A stretch of DNA of 64,000 nt. Source: RUG708 sp050946535. GTDB taxonomy: Bacteria > Bacillota > Clostridia > Peptostreptococcales > Anaerovoracaceae. A model generated the notes under the pieces. The model was not told the DNA's origin and ran no database searches. It saw only the letters and a list, made by a program, of their open reading frames with translations. This document shows, piece after piece, positions 1 to 7,981 of this stretch. The DNA lies in NCBI GenBank assembly GCA_050946535.1, contig JBMNUZ010000005.1:59230-123229 (forward strand), read 5' to 3'. Each line of letters begins with the position of its first letter. The first letter of the stretch is position 1. Both the position numbers and the translations under genes were made by a program.

Positions 1-824
1 TGAACGACTTCCAGCACGCTCGATCCCTTGCCGGTTCCCAGGTTGTAGATATCCACGCCGTGATTGCCCTCGAATCTCTTGAGCGCAGCGACATGGCCGT
101 AAGCCAGATCCATCACGTGGAGATAGTCTCTCACGCCTGTTCCGTCCGGAGTGTCGTAGTCGTCCCCGAAGACGCCGAGCACAGGCAGTTTTCCGATCGC
201 AACCTGAGCTACGTAAGGCAGCAGGTTGTTGGGAATGCCCTTCGGATCCTCGCCTATGAGGCCGCTCGGATGAGCGCCGATAGGATTGAAATATCTCAGG
301 AGGATCACGTTCCACTCTGGATCGCCGGTGTGAAGATCTATCAGAATCTGCTCGATCATCCACTTGCTCCACGCGTAAGGGTTGGAGCACACTCCCTTCG
401 GATGTTCCTCGGTTATAGGGCTCTTCATCTCCTGCCCGTAGACCGTCGCCGACGAACTGAAGATGATGTTTTTGCAGCCGTGCTCCCGCATGACTTCGCA
501 GAGAACCATCGTACTGCTGAGGTTGTTGCAGTAATATTCGAGCGGTTTTTCAACCGACTCACCGACGGCCTTGTAGCCAGCGAAATGAATTACAGCGTCG
601 ATTCCGGGCTCGGAGTCGAAAACTTCGTTCATCTGAGATCTGCTGCAGACGTCAGCGTTGTAAAAACGCAGTTCCTTTCCTGTGATCTGTTCTATGCGTC
701 TGATCGCTTCGTCGCTTGAGTTGTACAGGTTGTCGACGGCAACCACATCGTAGCCCTCTTCCAGAAGCGCGACGCATGTGTGGCTTCCGATAAAACCGGC
801 ACCTCCTGTAGCTAATACTTTCAT
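1..824 (-). CDS. galE: UDP-glucose 4-epimerase, C-terminus cut by window edge
   Basis: The minus-strand frame opens at an ATG at 824 and is still open at position 1, so about 274 N-terminal residues are present and the C-terminus lies outside. The product interconverts UDP-glucose and UDP-galactose with bound NAD, supplying galactose metabolism and cell-wall sugars. The N-terminus reads MKVLATGGAGFIGSH, the glycine-rich Rossmann NAD motif of the extended short-chain dehydrogenase family. Further in, a serine-rich SSSATVYG strand is followed by the catalytic pair in a YAWSK motif (Tyr-X3-Lys), and FNPIGAHPSG is typical of GalE. A GGGGTG-like ribosome site lies just upstream of the ATG. The next upstream gene ends 340 bp away, so galE probably has its own promoter. 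Family assignment is secure; I rate GalE over other sugar epimerases from the motif set. Confidence 0.93.
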   Translation of the reverse strand, partial: MKVLATGGAGFIGSHTCVALLEEGYDVVAVDNLYNSSDEAIRRIEQITGKELRFYNADVCSRSQMNEVFDSEPGIDAVIHFAGYKAVGESVEKPLEYYCNNLSSTMVLCEVMREHGCKNIIFSSSATVYGQEMKSPITEEHPKGVCSNPYAWSKWMIEQILIDLHTGDPEWNVILLRYFNPIGAHPSGLIGEDPKGIPNNLLPYVAQVAIGKLPVLGVFGDDYDTPDGTGVRDYLHVMDLAYGHVAALKRFEGNHGVDIYNLGTGKGSSVLEVV

Positions 825-944
825 TATTTAATCACCCCGTTTAACGTCCGAAAAATGTACATCCGAATTCATATGATACGGATTTATTAATTTTAATATA
901 ATTCAAATAAAAAGACAATACGACCCGCGCAATATAGCGTCCAC

Positions 945-1034
945 GGACCGCTGGCAAATCCCGCTGGCGAAGCAGAACCCAGCGGACAAGCAGAATCCAG
1001 TGGACAAGCAGGATCCAGTGGACAGGCCGTACCC
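945..1034. repeat. Degenerate 18-bp tandem repeat, 4-5 copies
   Basis: Units start at 963, 981, 999 and 1017 with exact 18-bp spacing, and share a core like GTGGACAAGCAGGATCC. A weaker fifth unit lies at 945-962. The array sits in the 339-bp gap between the methyltransferase and galE. The rest of that gap holds a GC-rich inverted repeat (1098-1106 against 1122-1130) with no T-run, so I do not call it a terminator. No gene is supported here. Confidence 0.75.
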
Positions 1035-1163
1035 TGGGGACGAAGCTGTGTCCCCGGGACCCCGCGCGGACACGACTCGGTCCTGAGGACATGACCAGAC
1101 CCCGCGGCTGCCGAAACAGCGCGCGGGGTCCTCATGCCGCCGCAAGCGGCGCATCTTCTTAAA

Positions 1164-2162
1164 TTATCTTATGCCGAATATGATTCCGGTATCCATGAGA
1201 AGCCACGGTGCTCTCAGCAGCGCAGGCACGAAATCCATGCGCTCGATGTTAGGCGCGTAATGCATTTCTGTGATTTCGAGGCGCTGCTTCAGTTCCTCGA
1301 GATATTTCACGATGTCTCCGTACTCTCTCTGATTGCTGAAGAAATCAGTAAAAGCAAACGCGCCGCCTTTCCTGACTACTCTGAGGCTTTCCTCCAGAAG
1401 AGCCTTCTTATTTTTGTTTTTAGACCTGTTGAAACCGTAGCAGGTCACGGCAGCGTCGAACGACCCGTCAGGATAGCTGAGGCTGCTGATGTCCTGCTCT
1501 TCAAACGCGATCCTGTCAGACAGGCCCTCTGCGATGGCGTTGTTCGTGCACTGTCCGGAGCTGGCTTCCGAATGCCAGTCATCGACGCCTCTCACAACGG
1601 CGTCTTCGAATTTTAACGCCGCCCTGACTGAAAGGCACCCCGTAAAGCATCCCACATCTATTATGCGCAGCGCGGCATCACCGTCAGTATCATCATCGCC
1701 GGCAGCCTCGCCGCCGCTGTCTTCGCCGTAAGCCTCTTCAGCTTCTTCATTTCCCGCATTGCCAGCATTCTCTTCCGCTTCTGCAGTTTCAGCATCTCCG
1801 GCAGCTCCATCATCACCAGCAGTTTCGTCTCCGCTTCCGGACGCGGATTCCTCATCTCCGGATTCTTCCGCATCGCTCTCTGACGTACCTCTGCCGAACA
1901 TCAGCCTTGATACCGTGAAATCACACATCTCGAGCATCACGCCCTTGTCATACGCCGACATCCTGTTTCTCGCGGACTGCATGTAAAGCGAGAACATCAG
2001 GACTAATATCATTATGACTCCGATCACCACCGTGACTTCACGCGGGAACCAGTTGTTCGAAGCCAGCGTGAGAGCCATCAGAGATATTGTAATGATATCG
2101 AGAATGCGGATTGTACTTGCCGGTATCCAGCTCCCGTAGTCTCTCTTTCCGATTCCGTTCAT
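1164..2162 (-). CDS. Membrane-anchored class I SAM-dependent methyltransferase with acidic linker
   Basis: This 332-residue protein has three parts. Two hydrophobic segments (about residues 19-35 and 43-61) suggest an N-terminal membrane hairpin. Residues 91-163 are a low-complexity Glu/Asp/Ala/Gly stretch with a rough five-residue rhythm. From about 165 there is a SAM-binding methyltransferase fold: motif I is IIDVGCFTG, followed by an acidic strand-2 end (VRGVDDW) and a later FDAAVTCYGFN strand. The substrate cannot be read from the sequence. The ATG at 2162 has a GGAG site 8 nt upstream and lies 15 bp after the ribH stop, so the gene is probably the last cistron of the riboflavin operon. 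No role in riboflavin synthesis is known for such a protein, and the linkage may be only transcriptional. Confidence 0.8.
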   Translation of the reverse strand: MNGIGKRDYGSWIPASTIRILDIITISLMALTLASNNWFPREVTVVIGVIMILVLMFSLYMQSARNRMSAYDKGVMLEMCDFTVSRLMFGRGTSESDAEESGDEESASGSGDETAGDDGAAGDAETAEAEENAGNAGNEEAEEAYGEDSGGEAAGDDDTDGDAALRIIDVGCFTGCLSVRAALKFEDAVVRGVDDWHSEASSGQCTNNAIAEGLSDRIAFEEQDISSLSYPDGSFDAAVTCYGFNRSKNKNKKALLEESLRVVRKGGAFAFTDFFSNQREYGDIVKYLEELKQRLEITEMHYAPNIERMDFVPALLRAPWLLMDTGIIFGIR

Positions 2163-2177
2163 GCCCAGGCTCCGTGA

Positions 2178-2654
2178 TTAAAACTTGCGGAACAGGTTGA
2201 CCAGTTCGATAGCGCCGAGAGCGCAGTCGTAGCCCTTGTTTCCAGCCTTCGTGCCGGCACGCTCGATAGCCTGCTCGATGTTTTCCGTGGTGATGATTCC
2301 GAACATGATAGGCACACCTGTGCTGAGCGAAGACTGCGCGATGCCCTTCGTAGCTTCGGAACTTACCAGCTCGTAGTGGCTCGTCGCTCCTCTGATGACA
2401 GCTCCGAGCGCGATCACCGCGTCGAAGCGGCCCGACTCAGCCATCTTCTTGGCCGCGAGCGGAATCTCAAATGCTCCCGGAACCCATGCCACCGTTATAT
2501 CCTCTTCGCGCACGCTGTGCCTTGTGAGGCCGTCGAGGCATCCGTCGAGAAGTTTTGAAACGATAAATTCATTAAACCTGCTGCATACTATCCCGATCTG
2601 CATTCCCTCGGCAACCAGCTTGCCTTCGATTACGTTGATCTTTGACTTGTCCAT
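2178..2654 (-). CDS. ribH: 6,7-dimethyl-8-ribityllumazine synthase
   Basis: RibH condenses 5-amino-6-ribitylamino-uracil with 3,4-dihydroxy-2-butanone 4-phosphate, the penultimate step of riboflavin synthesis, usually as a 60-subunit cytoplasmic capsid. The 158-residue length is typical. Diagnostic segments are the substrate-binding SRFNEFIV and VPGAFEIP motifs, LGAVIRGATSHYE with the catalytic His, and the C-terminal GNKGYDCALGAIEL. It is the fifth rib gene of the operon and is separated from ribA by 127 bp that contain an 18-bp tandem repeat. A purine-rich AGGAAAAA-type ribosome site precedes the ATG at 2654. Confidence 0.96.
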   Translation of the reverse strand: MDKSKINVIEGKLVAEGMQIGIVCSRFNEFIVSKLLDGCLDGLTRHSVREEDITVAWVPGAFEIPLAAKKMAESGRFDAVIALGAVIRGATSHYELVSSEATKGIAQSSLSTGVPIMFGIITTENIEQAIERAGTKAGNKGYDCALGAIELVNLFRKF

Positions 2655-2706
2655 CTTGTTTTTCCTCCGTTATGCGCCGGCGGCCGGCAGCCGCGGGCTG
2701 GCATCG

Positions 2707-2778
2707 ATTACTGACATCGATTAGATTACTGACATCGATTAGATTACTGACATCAAGTATATTACTGACATCGAGTAT
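2707..2778. repeat. Perfectly phased 18-bp tandem repeat, 4 copies, inside the rib operon
   Basis: Four contiguous 18-bp units begin at 2707, 2725, 2743 and 2761. The first two are identical (core ATTACTGACATCGATTAG) and the last two differ at a few 3' positions. The array fills most of the gap between the ribA stop and ribH, so it lies inside the polycistronic mRNA. Confidence 0.95.
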
Positions 2779-2781
2779 ATA

Positions 2782-3447
2782 TTAATAAGTCTTGAGAATG
2801 TGTCCCATCTTGACTTTTTTGGTCTTCATGTAGAATTCGCTCTGCTTCTTGTGCTTGGTCTCGATCGGAACTCTCTCCACGATATCGATCCCGTATTTTT
2901 CGAGATCGTAGATCTTCTGCGGATTGTTCGTCAGAAGCCTGAGCTTTTTCGCTCCGAGGTACTGGAGTATTTCTGCTCCCACGGTGTAATCTCTCGCGTC
3001 AGCCGGAAATCCGAGCGCCAGATTGGCTTCCACCGTATCCATGCCTTCGTCCTGGAGCTTGTACGCCTTGAGTTTATTTATCAGGCCTATTCCTCTGCCT
3101 TCCTGGCGGAGATAGACCATGATTCCTCTGCCTTCTTCTGCGATCTTGTACATGGCCGCCTCGAACTGGTCGCCGCAGTCGCACCTCGCCGAACCGAGCG
3201 CATCGCCCGTCAGGCATTCGCTGTGCACTCTGCAGAGAACCGGTTCGCCGTTTCCCACGTCGCCCATGGTGAGTGCCACGTGATGCTCCCCGTTTCTCTT
3301 GTTCTGAAAGCCGTGTATGATGAAATCGCCGTATTTCGTAGGGAGCTTTGCCGAAACGACAAACTCGACTACCGGCTTTCCTTCTTTTTCGTCGTCGTTT
3401 AATTCACCGTTGAATATCGTTGCAGAATTAAAAAAATCGTTTGTCAT
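2782..3447 (-). CDS. ribA: GTP cyclohydrolase II
   Basis: RibA opens GTP to 2,5-diamino-6-ribosylamino-pyrimidinone phosphate plus formate and pyrophosphate, the first committed step on the purine side of riboflavin synthesis. The 221-residue chain carries three zinc-ligand cysteines, C78, C89 and C91, with the family spacing (11 then 2) in CLTGDALGSARCDCG. This is followed by the GTP-binding QEGRGIGLINK segment and a C-terminal LTNNPQK motif. In many Firmicutes RibA is fused to RibB; here the two are separate genes 12 bp apart, with ribB upstream. The ribosome site AAGGGG overlaps the ribB stop, which suggests translational coupling. The N-terminal extension of about 25 residues is unremarkable. 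Confidence 0.96.
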   Translation of the reverse strand: MTNDFFNSATIFNGELNDDEKEGKPVVEFVVSAKLPTKYGDFIIHGFQNKRNGEHHVALTMGDVGNGEPVLCRVHSECLTGDALGSARCDCGDQFEAAMYKIAEEGRGIMVYLRQEGRGIGLINKLKAYKLQDEGMDTVEANLALGFPADARDYTVGAEILQYLGAKKLRLLTNNPQKIYDLEKYGIDIVERVPIETKHKKQSEFYMKTKKVKMGHILKTY

Positions 3448-3459
3448 AGATAATACCCC

Positions 3460-4074
3460 TTAGCAGTTATGTTCTCTTCTGTATTCGCGCAGTGCCCTGA
3501 TCGTAGTCATCGTCAGGTGGTGGAGCTTCGCAAACTCGATGAGCTCCTTTGTGCGCATCATTTCTCCGTTTTCCTTCATGATTTCGCAGCACAGGCCTGC
3601 TTCCTTGAGGCCCGCTATTCTCAGCAGATCAACCGTGCCTTCGGTGTGTCCGCCTCTCTCGAACACTCCGCCGTCTTTCGCCTTGAGCGGGAACATGTGG
3701 CCCGGCCTTCTGAAATCGGACGGCTTGACGCCTTCCTCGACTGTCTTCATGGCTGTGTACGATCTCTCGACCGCCGAGATTCCCGTGGTCGTATCGTTGT
3801 GGTCTATGCTCACGGTGAAAGCCGTGCAGTGGTTGTCTGTGTTGTTTTCCACCATCTGCGGAAGATCCAGCTTCCTGCACATTTCCGCGCTCATAGGCAT
3901 GCATATGAGGCCTTTTGCGAAAGTCGCCATAAAGTTCACGTTCGCAGGTGTCGCGAACTGCGCCGCACAGATCAGATCTCCTTCGTTCTCTCTGTCCGGA
4001 TCGTCCGTAACAATGATCAATTTTCCGTCTTTAAGATCCTGAGCAGCCTGCTCAATCGTTCCGAATTCAAACAT
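3460..4074 (-). CDS. ribB: 3,4-dihydroxy-2-butanone-4-phosphate synthase
   Basis: RibB converts ribulose 5-phosphate to 3,4-dihydroxy-2-butanone 4-phosphate plus formate, giving the four-carbon donor for lumazine synthase. The acidic metal-binding loop DDPDRENEGDL, the FMATFAKGLICMPM strand and the RRPGHMFPL motif with its catalytic His are all present. I place the start at the ATG at 4074 (sequence MFEFGTIEQ). A longer reading would need a TTG at 4095, and the AAGGGA purine run would then fall inside the coding region. The product is about 204 residues, the size of stand-alone RibB. It lies third in the operon, after a 225-bp gap that has no gene. Confidence 0.95.
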   Translation of the reverse strand: MFEFGTIEQAAQDLKDGKLIIVTDDPDRENEGDLICAAQFATPANVNFMATFAKGLICMPMSAEMCRKLDLPQMVENNTDNHCTAFTVSIDHNDTTTGISAVERSYTAMKTVEEGVKPSDFRRPGHMFPLKAKDGGVFERGGHTEGTVDLLRIAGLKEAGLCCEIMKENGEMMRTKELIEFAKLHHLTMTTIRALREYRREHNC

Positions 4075-4299
4075 TTTATATTTACTTCCCTTCAAAAATA
4101 ATAGCTAATTATGCGGTTGTGCAGAAATGATTCCGTTTCCGGGTTCGCCGCAGGTTGTCATGCCCGGGAATGCAGACTGGAATATCTGCTCCGGATCCAA
4201 ACCGGAATACCGGTCCGAAATACAAGCCGGAATGCTGCCCGCATTCGACCGGATGCTGTCCTGAATAAGGCCCGCAGCGCCTGCACATTTATTTAAATC

Positions 4300-4956
4300 C
4301 TATATAAATCCGTTCTCCGCGAGCAGCTCGAAATCCACACCTTTCTTCTCAGGCTTTCCAGCCGCGCCGCCTGTCGCCATCAGTCTTTCGACGTATTTCC
4401 CGATGATGTCGTTCTCGAGGTTTACCACGTCTCCTCTGTGCTTTTTCAGCAGAATCGTCTCCTCACCGGTGTGAGGTATGATTGAAACCTTGAAAAACCC
4501 GTCGCCGAGACCTGCGACCGTAAGGCTTATGCCGTCGATCGCTATAGAACCTTTTTCTATAATCAGCCTCATGATTTTCTCCGGCGCATGAACGGTAACC
4601 CAGACCGCGTTGTCCTCGCGCTTCATATCCATGATGGTCCCCGTGCCGTCTATATGGCCGGACACGATATGGCCTCCGAAACGTCCTTCAGCCGACATCG
4701 CGCGCTCCAGGTTGACTTCCGAACCGGTGGTCAGCGTGCCCAGATTTGACCTTCTGAGCGTCTCAGGCATCACGTCAGCCCCGAAAACCTTTCCTTCGAC
4801 CGAAGCAGCCGTCAGGCACACTCCGTTGACAGAGACGCTGTCTCCGACGGCCAGATCGCTGAATATCTTGTCGCCGCGTATATACAGTCTCGCAGAACGC
4901 GTTCCGCGCTCGACGGATTCGATCGTTCCGCATTCTTCAATCAGTCCTGTAAACAT
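4300..4956 (-). CDS. ribE: Riboflavin synthase, alpha chain
   Basis: This enzyme dismutates two 6,7-dimethyl-8-ribityllumazine molecules to riboflavin and the pyrimidine precursor. The start MFTGLIEECG is the family hallmark. The chain consists of two tandem lumazine-binding barrels: the first contains DSVSVNGVCLT, the second GGHIVSGHIDGTG and later IAIDGISLTV. A C-terminal helix of about 20 residues matches the usual trimerisation element. Length (218 residues) is normal. The ATG lies 3 bp after the ribD stop, so the two are surely co-translated. Confidence 0.96.
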   Translation of the reverse strand: MFTGLIEECGTIESVERGTRSARLYIRGDKIFSDLAVGDSVSVNGVCLTAASVEGKVFGADVMPETLRRSNLGTLTTGSEVNLERAMSAEGRFGGHIVSGHIDGTGTIMDMKREDNAVWVTVHAPEKIMRLIIEKGSIAIDGISLTVAGLGDGFFKVSIIPHTGEETILLKKHRGDVVNLENDIIGKYVERLMATGGAAGKPEKKGVDFELLAENGFI

Positions 4957-4959
4957 CGC

Positions 4960-6096
4960 CTATTCCTTTCCCGGCCTGTAGACCAGAAGAACATCATCGC
5001 CGGCCATCTCCATCTTCACAGGCCTTCCCAGCATCAGGCAGTCAGAAAGCCTGCCGAAGCCTTCACCGCCGACCGGGGATTTCGCATCGGCTCCTCCGAC
5101 TATCTTCGGAGCGATGTACGCCTGTACCTCGGAGACGAGCCCCGTTCTGCATACTGAGAAGTTTATCTCAGAGCCGCCCTCGACGAGTATGCTGTCTATT
5201 CCTTCCTCGCCGAGTCTGCGTATGAGCGTCTCCATATCGAGCCGGTCGTCATCGCCGCGCGGGATCTCAAGGAGCCTTACTCCAGCCGCCTTCAGTTCTT
5301 CTGCCCTCGACGACATCGTCACGCTTCCCGAAGCCCCGTAGGCGATGATAGTATCGACGTCCTTCGCTGTTCTCACTATCTGTGAATCCGAAGGCGTCCT
5401 CAGATTGCTGTCGCAGATGACCCTTACCGGGTTGACGTTTTCATCCGTCCTGCATGTAAGCATCGGGTCGTCAGCCAGGACCGTGCCGACTCCGGCCATT
5501 ATCGCCGAGACGAGTTTCCTGACTCCGTGCGACTTCATCCTCGCCTTTTCACAGGTGATCCATTTGGAATCCCCGGCTGCCGTAGCTATCTTGCCGTCGG
5601 CCGTCATAGCATATTTGACGATTATGTACGGCAGTTTTGTGGTGATGAAATGAATGAATATTCTGTTAGTCTCTCGGCATCTGTCCTCAAGCACAGGCCC
5701 GTCGACCTTAATGCCGGCGTTCCTGAGAATATCGAGTCCCTTGCCTGCGACGAGCGGGTTCGGATCGGTCATCCCGTAAATGACGCGTCCGATCTTGTTC
5801 TCGATGACCGCTTCGGTGCACGGAGGTGTCTTTCCGTAGTGGCAGCACGGCTCGAGCGTGACGTAGAGGTCGGCTCCCTCCGGATCGTTTCCTCTGCGCC
5901 TGCAGTCGGCGAGGGCGTTGCGCTCGGCGTGAAGTCCGCCGAAGTGCTCATGATAGCCTTCTCCGATAACCTGGCCGTCCTTCACGATCACAGCTCCGAC
6001 CATCGGGTTTGGACTCACGTGTCCCATGCCCTTCAGAGCCAGATCCAGCGCCCTGGACATCCATTTTTCATCCTGAGTTCTGTCTGTCTGCGACAT
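4960..6096 (-). CDS. ribD: Bifunctional diaminohydroxyphosphoribosylaminopyrimidine deaminase/reductase
   Basis: RibD carries out steps two and three of the purine branch of riboflavin synthesis. The N-terminal deaminase (about residues 10-145) has the zinc site H56-A-E58 with C84 and C93 in a PCCHYGKTPPC motif. The C-terminal NADPH reductase (about 150-378) contains KYAMTADGKIA and a late ILVEGGSEIN motif. It is the first gene after the FMN riboswitch and is about 20 bp from the riboswitch terminator, so its expression is the direct output of that switch. Length 378 is typical. Confidence 0.96.
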   Translation of the reverse strand: MSQTDRTQDEKWMSRALDLALKGMGHVSPNPMVGAVIVKDGQVIGEGYHEHFGGLHAERNALADCRRRGNDPEGADLYVTLEPCCHYGKTPPCTEAVIENKIGRVIYGMTDPNPLVAGKGLDILRNAGIKVDGPVLEDRCRETNRIFIHFITTKLPYIIVKYAMTADGKIATAAGDSKWITCEKARMKSHGVRKLVSAIMAGVGTVLADDPMLTCRTDENVNPVRVICDSNLRTPSDSQIVRTAKDVDTIIAYGASGSVTMSSRAEELKAAGVRLLEIPRGDDDRLDMETLIRRLGEEGIDSILVEGGSEINFSVCRTGLVSEVQAYIAPKIVGGADAKSPVGGEGFGRLSDCLMLGRPVKMEMAGDDVLLVYRPGKE

Positions 6097-6114
6097 ATTC
6101 CTGATTCACCACCG

Positions 6115-6154
6115 TAAAAACAAAAGTGCCCTGATCAAAAAGCGATCAGGGCAC
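6115..6154 (-). terminator. Intrinsic terminator of the FMN riboswitch expression platform
   Basis: On the minus strand an 11-bp perfect stem (6144-6154 with 6126-6136, sequence GTGCCCTGATC) is followed by a U-rich tract (6116-6125). It lies between the aptamer and the ribD ATG, where a class of FMN switches attenuates transcription when FMN is bound. Confidence 0.92.
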
Positions 6155-6183
6155 ATCAAAAACACGCTAAAAACTAACATATC

Positions 6184-6285
6184 TTCTTTCATCCAGACTG
6201 TACTGTCGGCTCCGTGATCTAAACGGATCTGCTTGCGCTCGCGGGCTATACCGCCGGTCGGGAATCTCACCCTGCCCTGAAGAAT
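6184..6285 (-). ncRNA. FMN riboswitch (RFN element)
   Basis: Read on the minus strand, the segment has the RFN core in order: CAGGGTGAGATTCCC, GACCGGCGGTA, a variable arm, GAGCGCAAGCAGATCCG, GGAGCCGACAGTA, and AGTCTGGATGAAAGA. These conserved blocks form the six-armed FMN aptamer. It is 30 nt upstream of a strong terminator and 90 nt upstream of ribD, so FMN binding is expected to switch the whole ribDEBAH operon off by transcription termination. Confidence 0.97.
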
Positions 6286-6304
6286 GTTTTCTTTTACGTG
6301 ACTA

Positions 6305-6333
6305 ATGATAGCACTCGTAATTATATGTGTCAA
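6305..6333 (-). promoter_or_regulatory. Sigma-70-type promoter of the rib operon
   Basis: Minus-strand TTGACA (6333-6328), 17-bp spacer, TATCAT (6310-6305), about 20 bp upstream of the riboswitch aptamer. Position and spacing fit the operon's transcription start. Confidence 0.8.
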
Positions 6334-6381
6334 CAATATGCATGAAAATGATCTGCGGCTCCAGCGCTTTTCCGGGTGCGC

Positions 6382-6411
6382 AAAAAGGGCTTCCCTTTTC
6401 GGGAAGCCCTC
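6382..6411 (-). terminator. Intrinsic terminator after the C39/SLH protein gene
   Basis: Minus-strand stem GAGGGCTTCCC/GGGAAGCCCTT with an AAAA loop, followed by a T-run. It lies 23 bp beyond the stop of the gene at 6434-7981. Confidence 0.9.
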
Positions 6412-6433
6412 ATAATATCTCATGTTTCAATGG

Positions 6434-7981
6434 CTATAATGCAATTCTCTGAGTGTAATCAGCCATTCTCGATACTATGGCCGCAACCTCCGATCTCGTG
6501 ACCGTGCTGTCAGGATGATAGAGGCCGTCGGTGCTGCCTGCGAGCACGCCTGCTCTGTAGAGCATGTAGATCGCCTCGCCTGCCGACGTATTTTCATCTA
6601 CGTCAGGAATCGAACCCGAAGCTACATAATTGATCGCCGAAAGAGCAGCCGAAGGAAGAGCTTCGCTCAGTATCTCCGCGAATTCCGCTCTTGTCGCAGC
6701 CCTGTCAGGCTCAACCTGGGTCAGCGTATAGTACTTCGTGCCGATGATTCCTTTTTCGTACGCGTAATCAGCATATGGAGTGTACCATGCCTCTCCTGAT
6801 GCAGGAGTGAAGTCAGGCATCTCGACTCCGGTGAACGCTTCGATCTGCGCGTAGATTCTTGCTGCGATCGTAACGGACTGAGCGATGGTAACGTCACCGT
6901 CCACTCCGAATTCGGTATCGGAGATTCCTGTCATGAGCGCCATCTCGTACGCCGACTGAACCGCACTGTAGAACCAGTCTGCAGTCTCGACGTCGCTGAA
7001 CGATACAGTTGAGAAATCTCTCGTCTTGTCGAACTTGACCTTGACCGCGTCTGAATCTTCCGTAATTACGTTTTCTCCGTCGCTTATAACGCCGCTGTCC
7101 GAACTGCTGCTGTCTACGATCTCATCAGTGGTATCTGTCGAAACGCTCGAGTCATCGAGAACGCCGGTGTTTTCATTTGAAGTGTCTGTTGAAGTATCTG
7201 TGCTGTCATCCGACGTTGCAGTACTGTCGCTCGTATCTGTCGAAGTGCTGCTGTCGCTGCTCGTATCGGTTGACGAGCTGCTGTCGCTGGTGTCCGTCGA
7301 AGTGCTGCTGTCGCTGCTCGTATCCGTCGACGAGCTGTCGCTCGTTCCTGAATTGAGATCGCTGCTGTCGTAAGCCGCCGAAGCCTCGCTGTTGTACTTC
7401 GAGATGTACCAGTACGAATCGAGTCCGTCGATAATATCCTGCTGAACACCTGCAGTCGTGGACGAGCTCGATACGTGGCGCAGATACGAACTTGCGAGCG
7501 TTCTTTCACTCGCTGAAAGAGCAGGATCGGCACAATAGAATGTGTCTGTGCCCGAATCGTATCTCGTGAGCAGAATCGCATGAGGAAGAGCTCTCTCGTA
7601 GATCTCCACGCCCTCAGGATGTTTCTTCAGCATTGCTATAAGAGTCGATTTAATATCAGACTCAGTGAAATTGCCGTATGAAACGGACATGCCGGCGTAA
7701 GTGAAGCTGTGTCTCAGACCCGCTCCGCTTATCCATGCTGTCGATTTCAGAGACTGCTGTGTGATCGAAGTCCATGACGACATGCCTTCAATCTTGCCCT
7801 TGGACCTCAGCATCATGGTGGCAGAAGCAAGAGTACAATAGCCGCTGCCCATCTGCTTTACATATACGTTATCGTCCGACGCCGAAGCGATCATAGTTTG
7901 TGAAAATATTGCCGTTACAGCAAGGAGAACCGTCAGTACAACAGCCGTCCATCGCTGCATGGCACGCGTGTGACTTTTCAT
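6434..7981 (-). CDS. Secreted C39-like peptidase-fold protein with C-terminal SLH domains
   Basis: The 515-residue product starts with a signal peptide (residues 1 to about 34, ending in ASA). Residues 40-195 resemble the peptidase C39-like papain fold: a candidate catalytic Cys49 in SGYCTLASATM, His134 in PHAILLTRYD and Asp152 in CADPA. A Ser/Thr/Asp-rich linker (about 205-315) built from repeated STDTS-like units leads to three S-layer homology domains that would bind pyruvylated wall polysaccharide. It is therefore likely a surface-displayed cysteine peptidase or a relic of one; activity and substrate are unknown. I chose the ATG at 7981 because a GAGG site lies 6-7 nt upstream. A longer frame would start at 8017, but it adds a non-hydrophobic stretch before the signal. 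The linker codons are repetitive and may vary in length. Confidence 0.8.
   Translation of the reverse strand: MKSHTRAMQRWTAVVLTVLLAVTAIFSQTMIASASDDNVYVKQMGSGYCTLASATMMLRSKGKIEGMSSWTSITQQSLKSTAWISGAGLRHSFTYAGMSVSYGNFTESDIKSTLIAMLKKHPEGVEIYERALPHAILLTRYDSGTDTFYCADPALSASERTLASSYLRHVSSSSTTAGVQQDIIDGLDSYWYISKYNSEASAAYDSSDLNSGTSDSSSTDTSSDSSTSTDTSDSSSSTDTSSDSSTSTDTSDSTATSDDSTDTSTDTSNENTGVLDDSSVSTDTTDEIVDSSSSDSGVISDGENVITEDSDAVKVKFDKTRDFSTVSFSDVETADWFYSAVQSAYEMALMTGISDTEFGVDGDVTIAQSVTIAARIYAQIEAFTGVEMPDFTPASGEAWYTPYADYAYEKGIIGTKYYTLTQVEPDRAATRAEFAEILSEALPSAALSAINYVASGSIPDVDENTSAGEAIYMLYRAGVLAGSTDGLYHPDSTVTRSEVAAIVSRMADYTQRIAL

Noticed and set aside
1098..1130. Rho-independent terminator after the methyltransferase gene
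   Set aside because: The stem GACCCCGCG/CGCGGGGTC is good but there is no T-run on either side, so only an inverted repeat can be claimed.
841..1154. Three overlapping minus-strand open frames of about 80 codons upstream of galE
   Set aside because: They lie in an 18-bp repeat region, have no recognisable sequence and compete with each other.
6106..6423. A minus-strand open frame across the FMN riboswitch
   Set aside because: The segment is explained by promoter, aptamer and terminator; coding is accidental.
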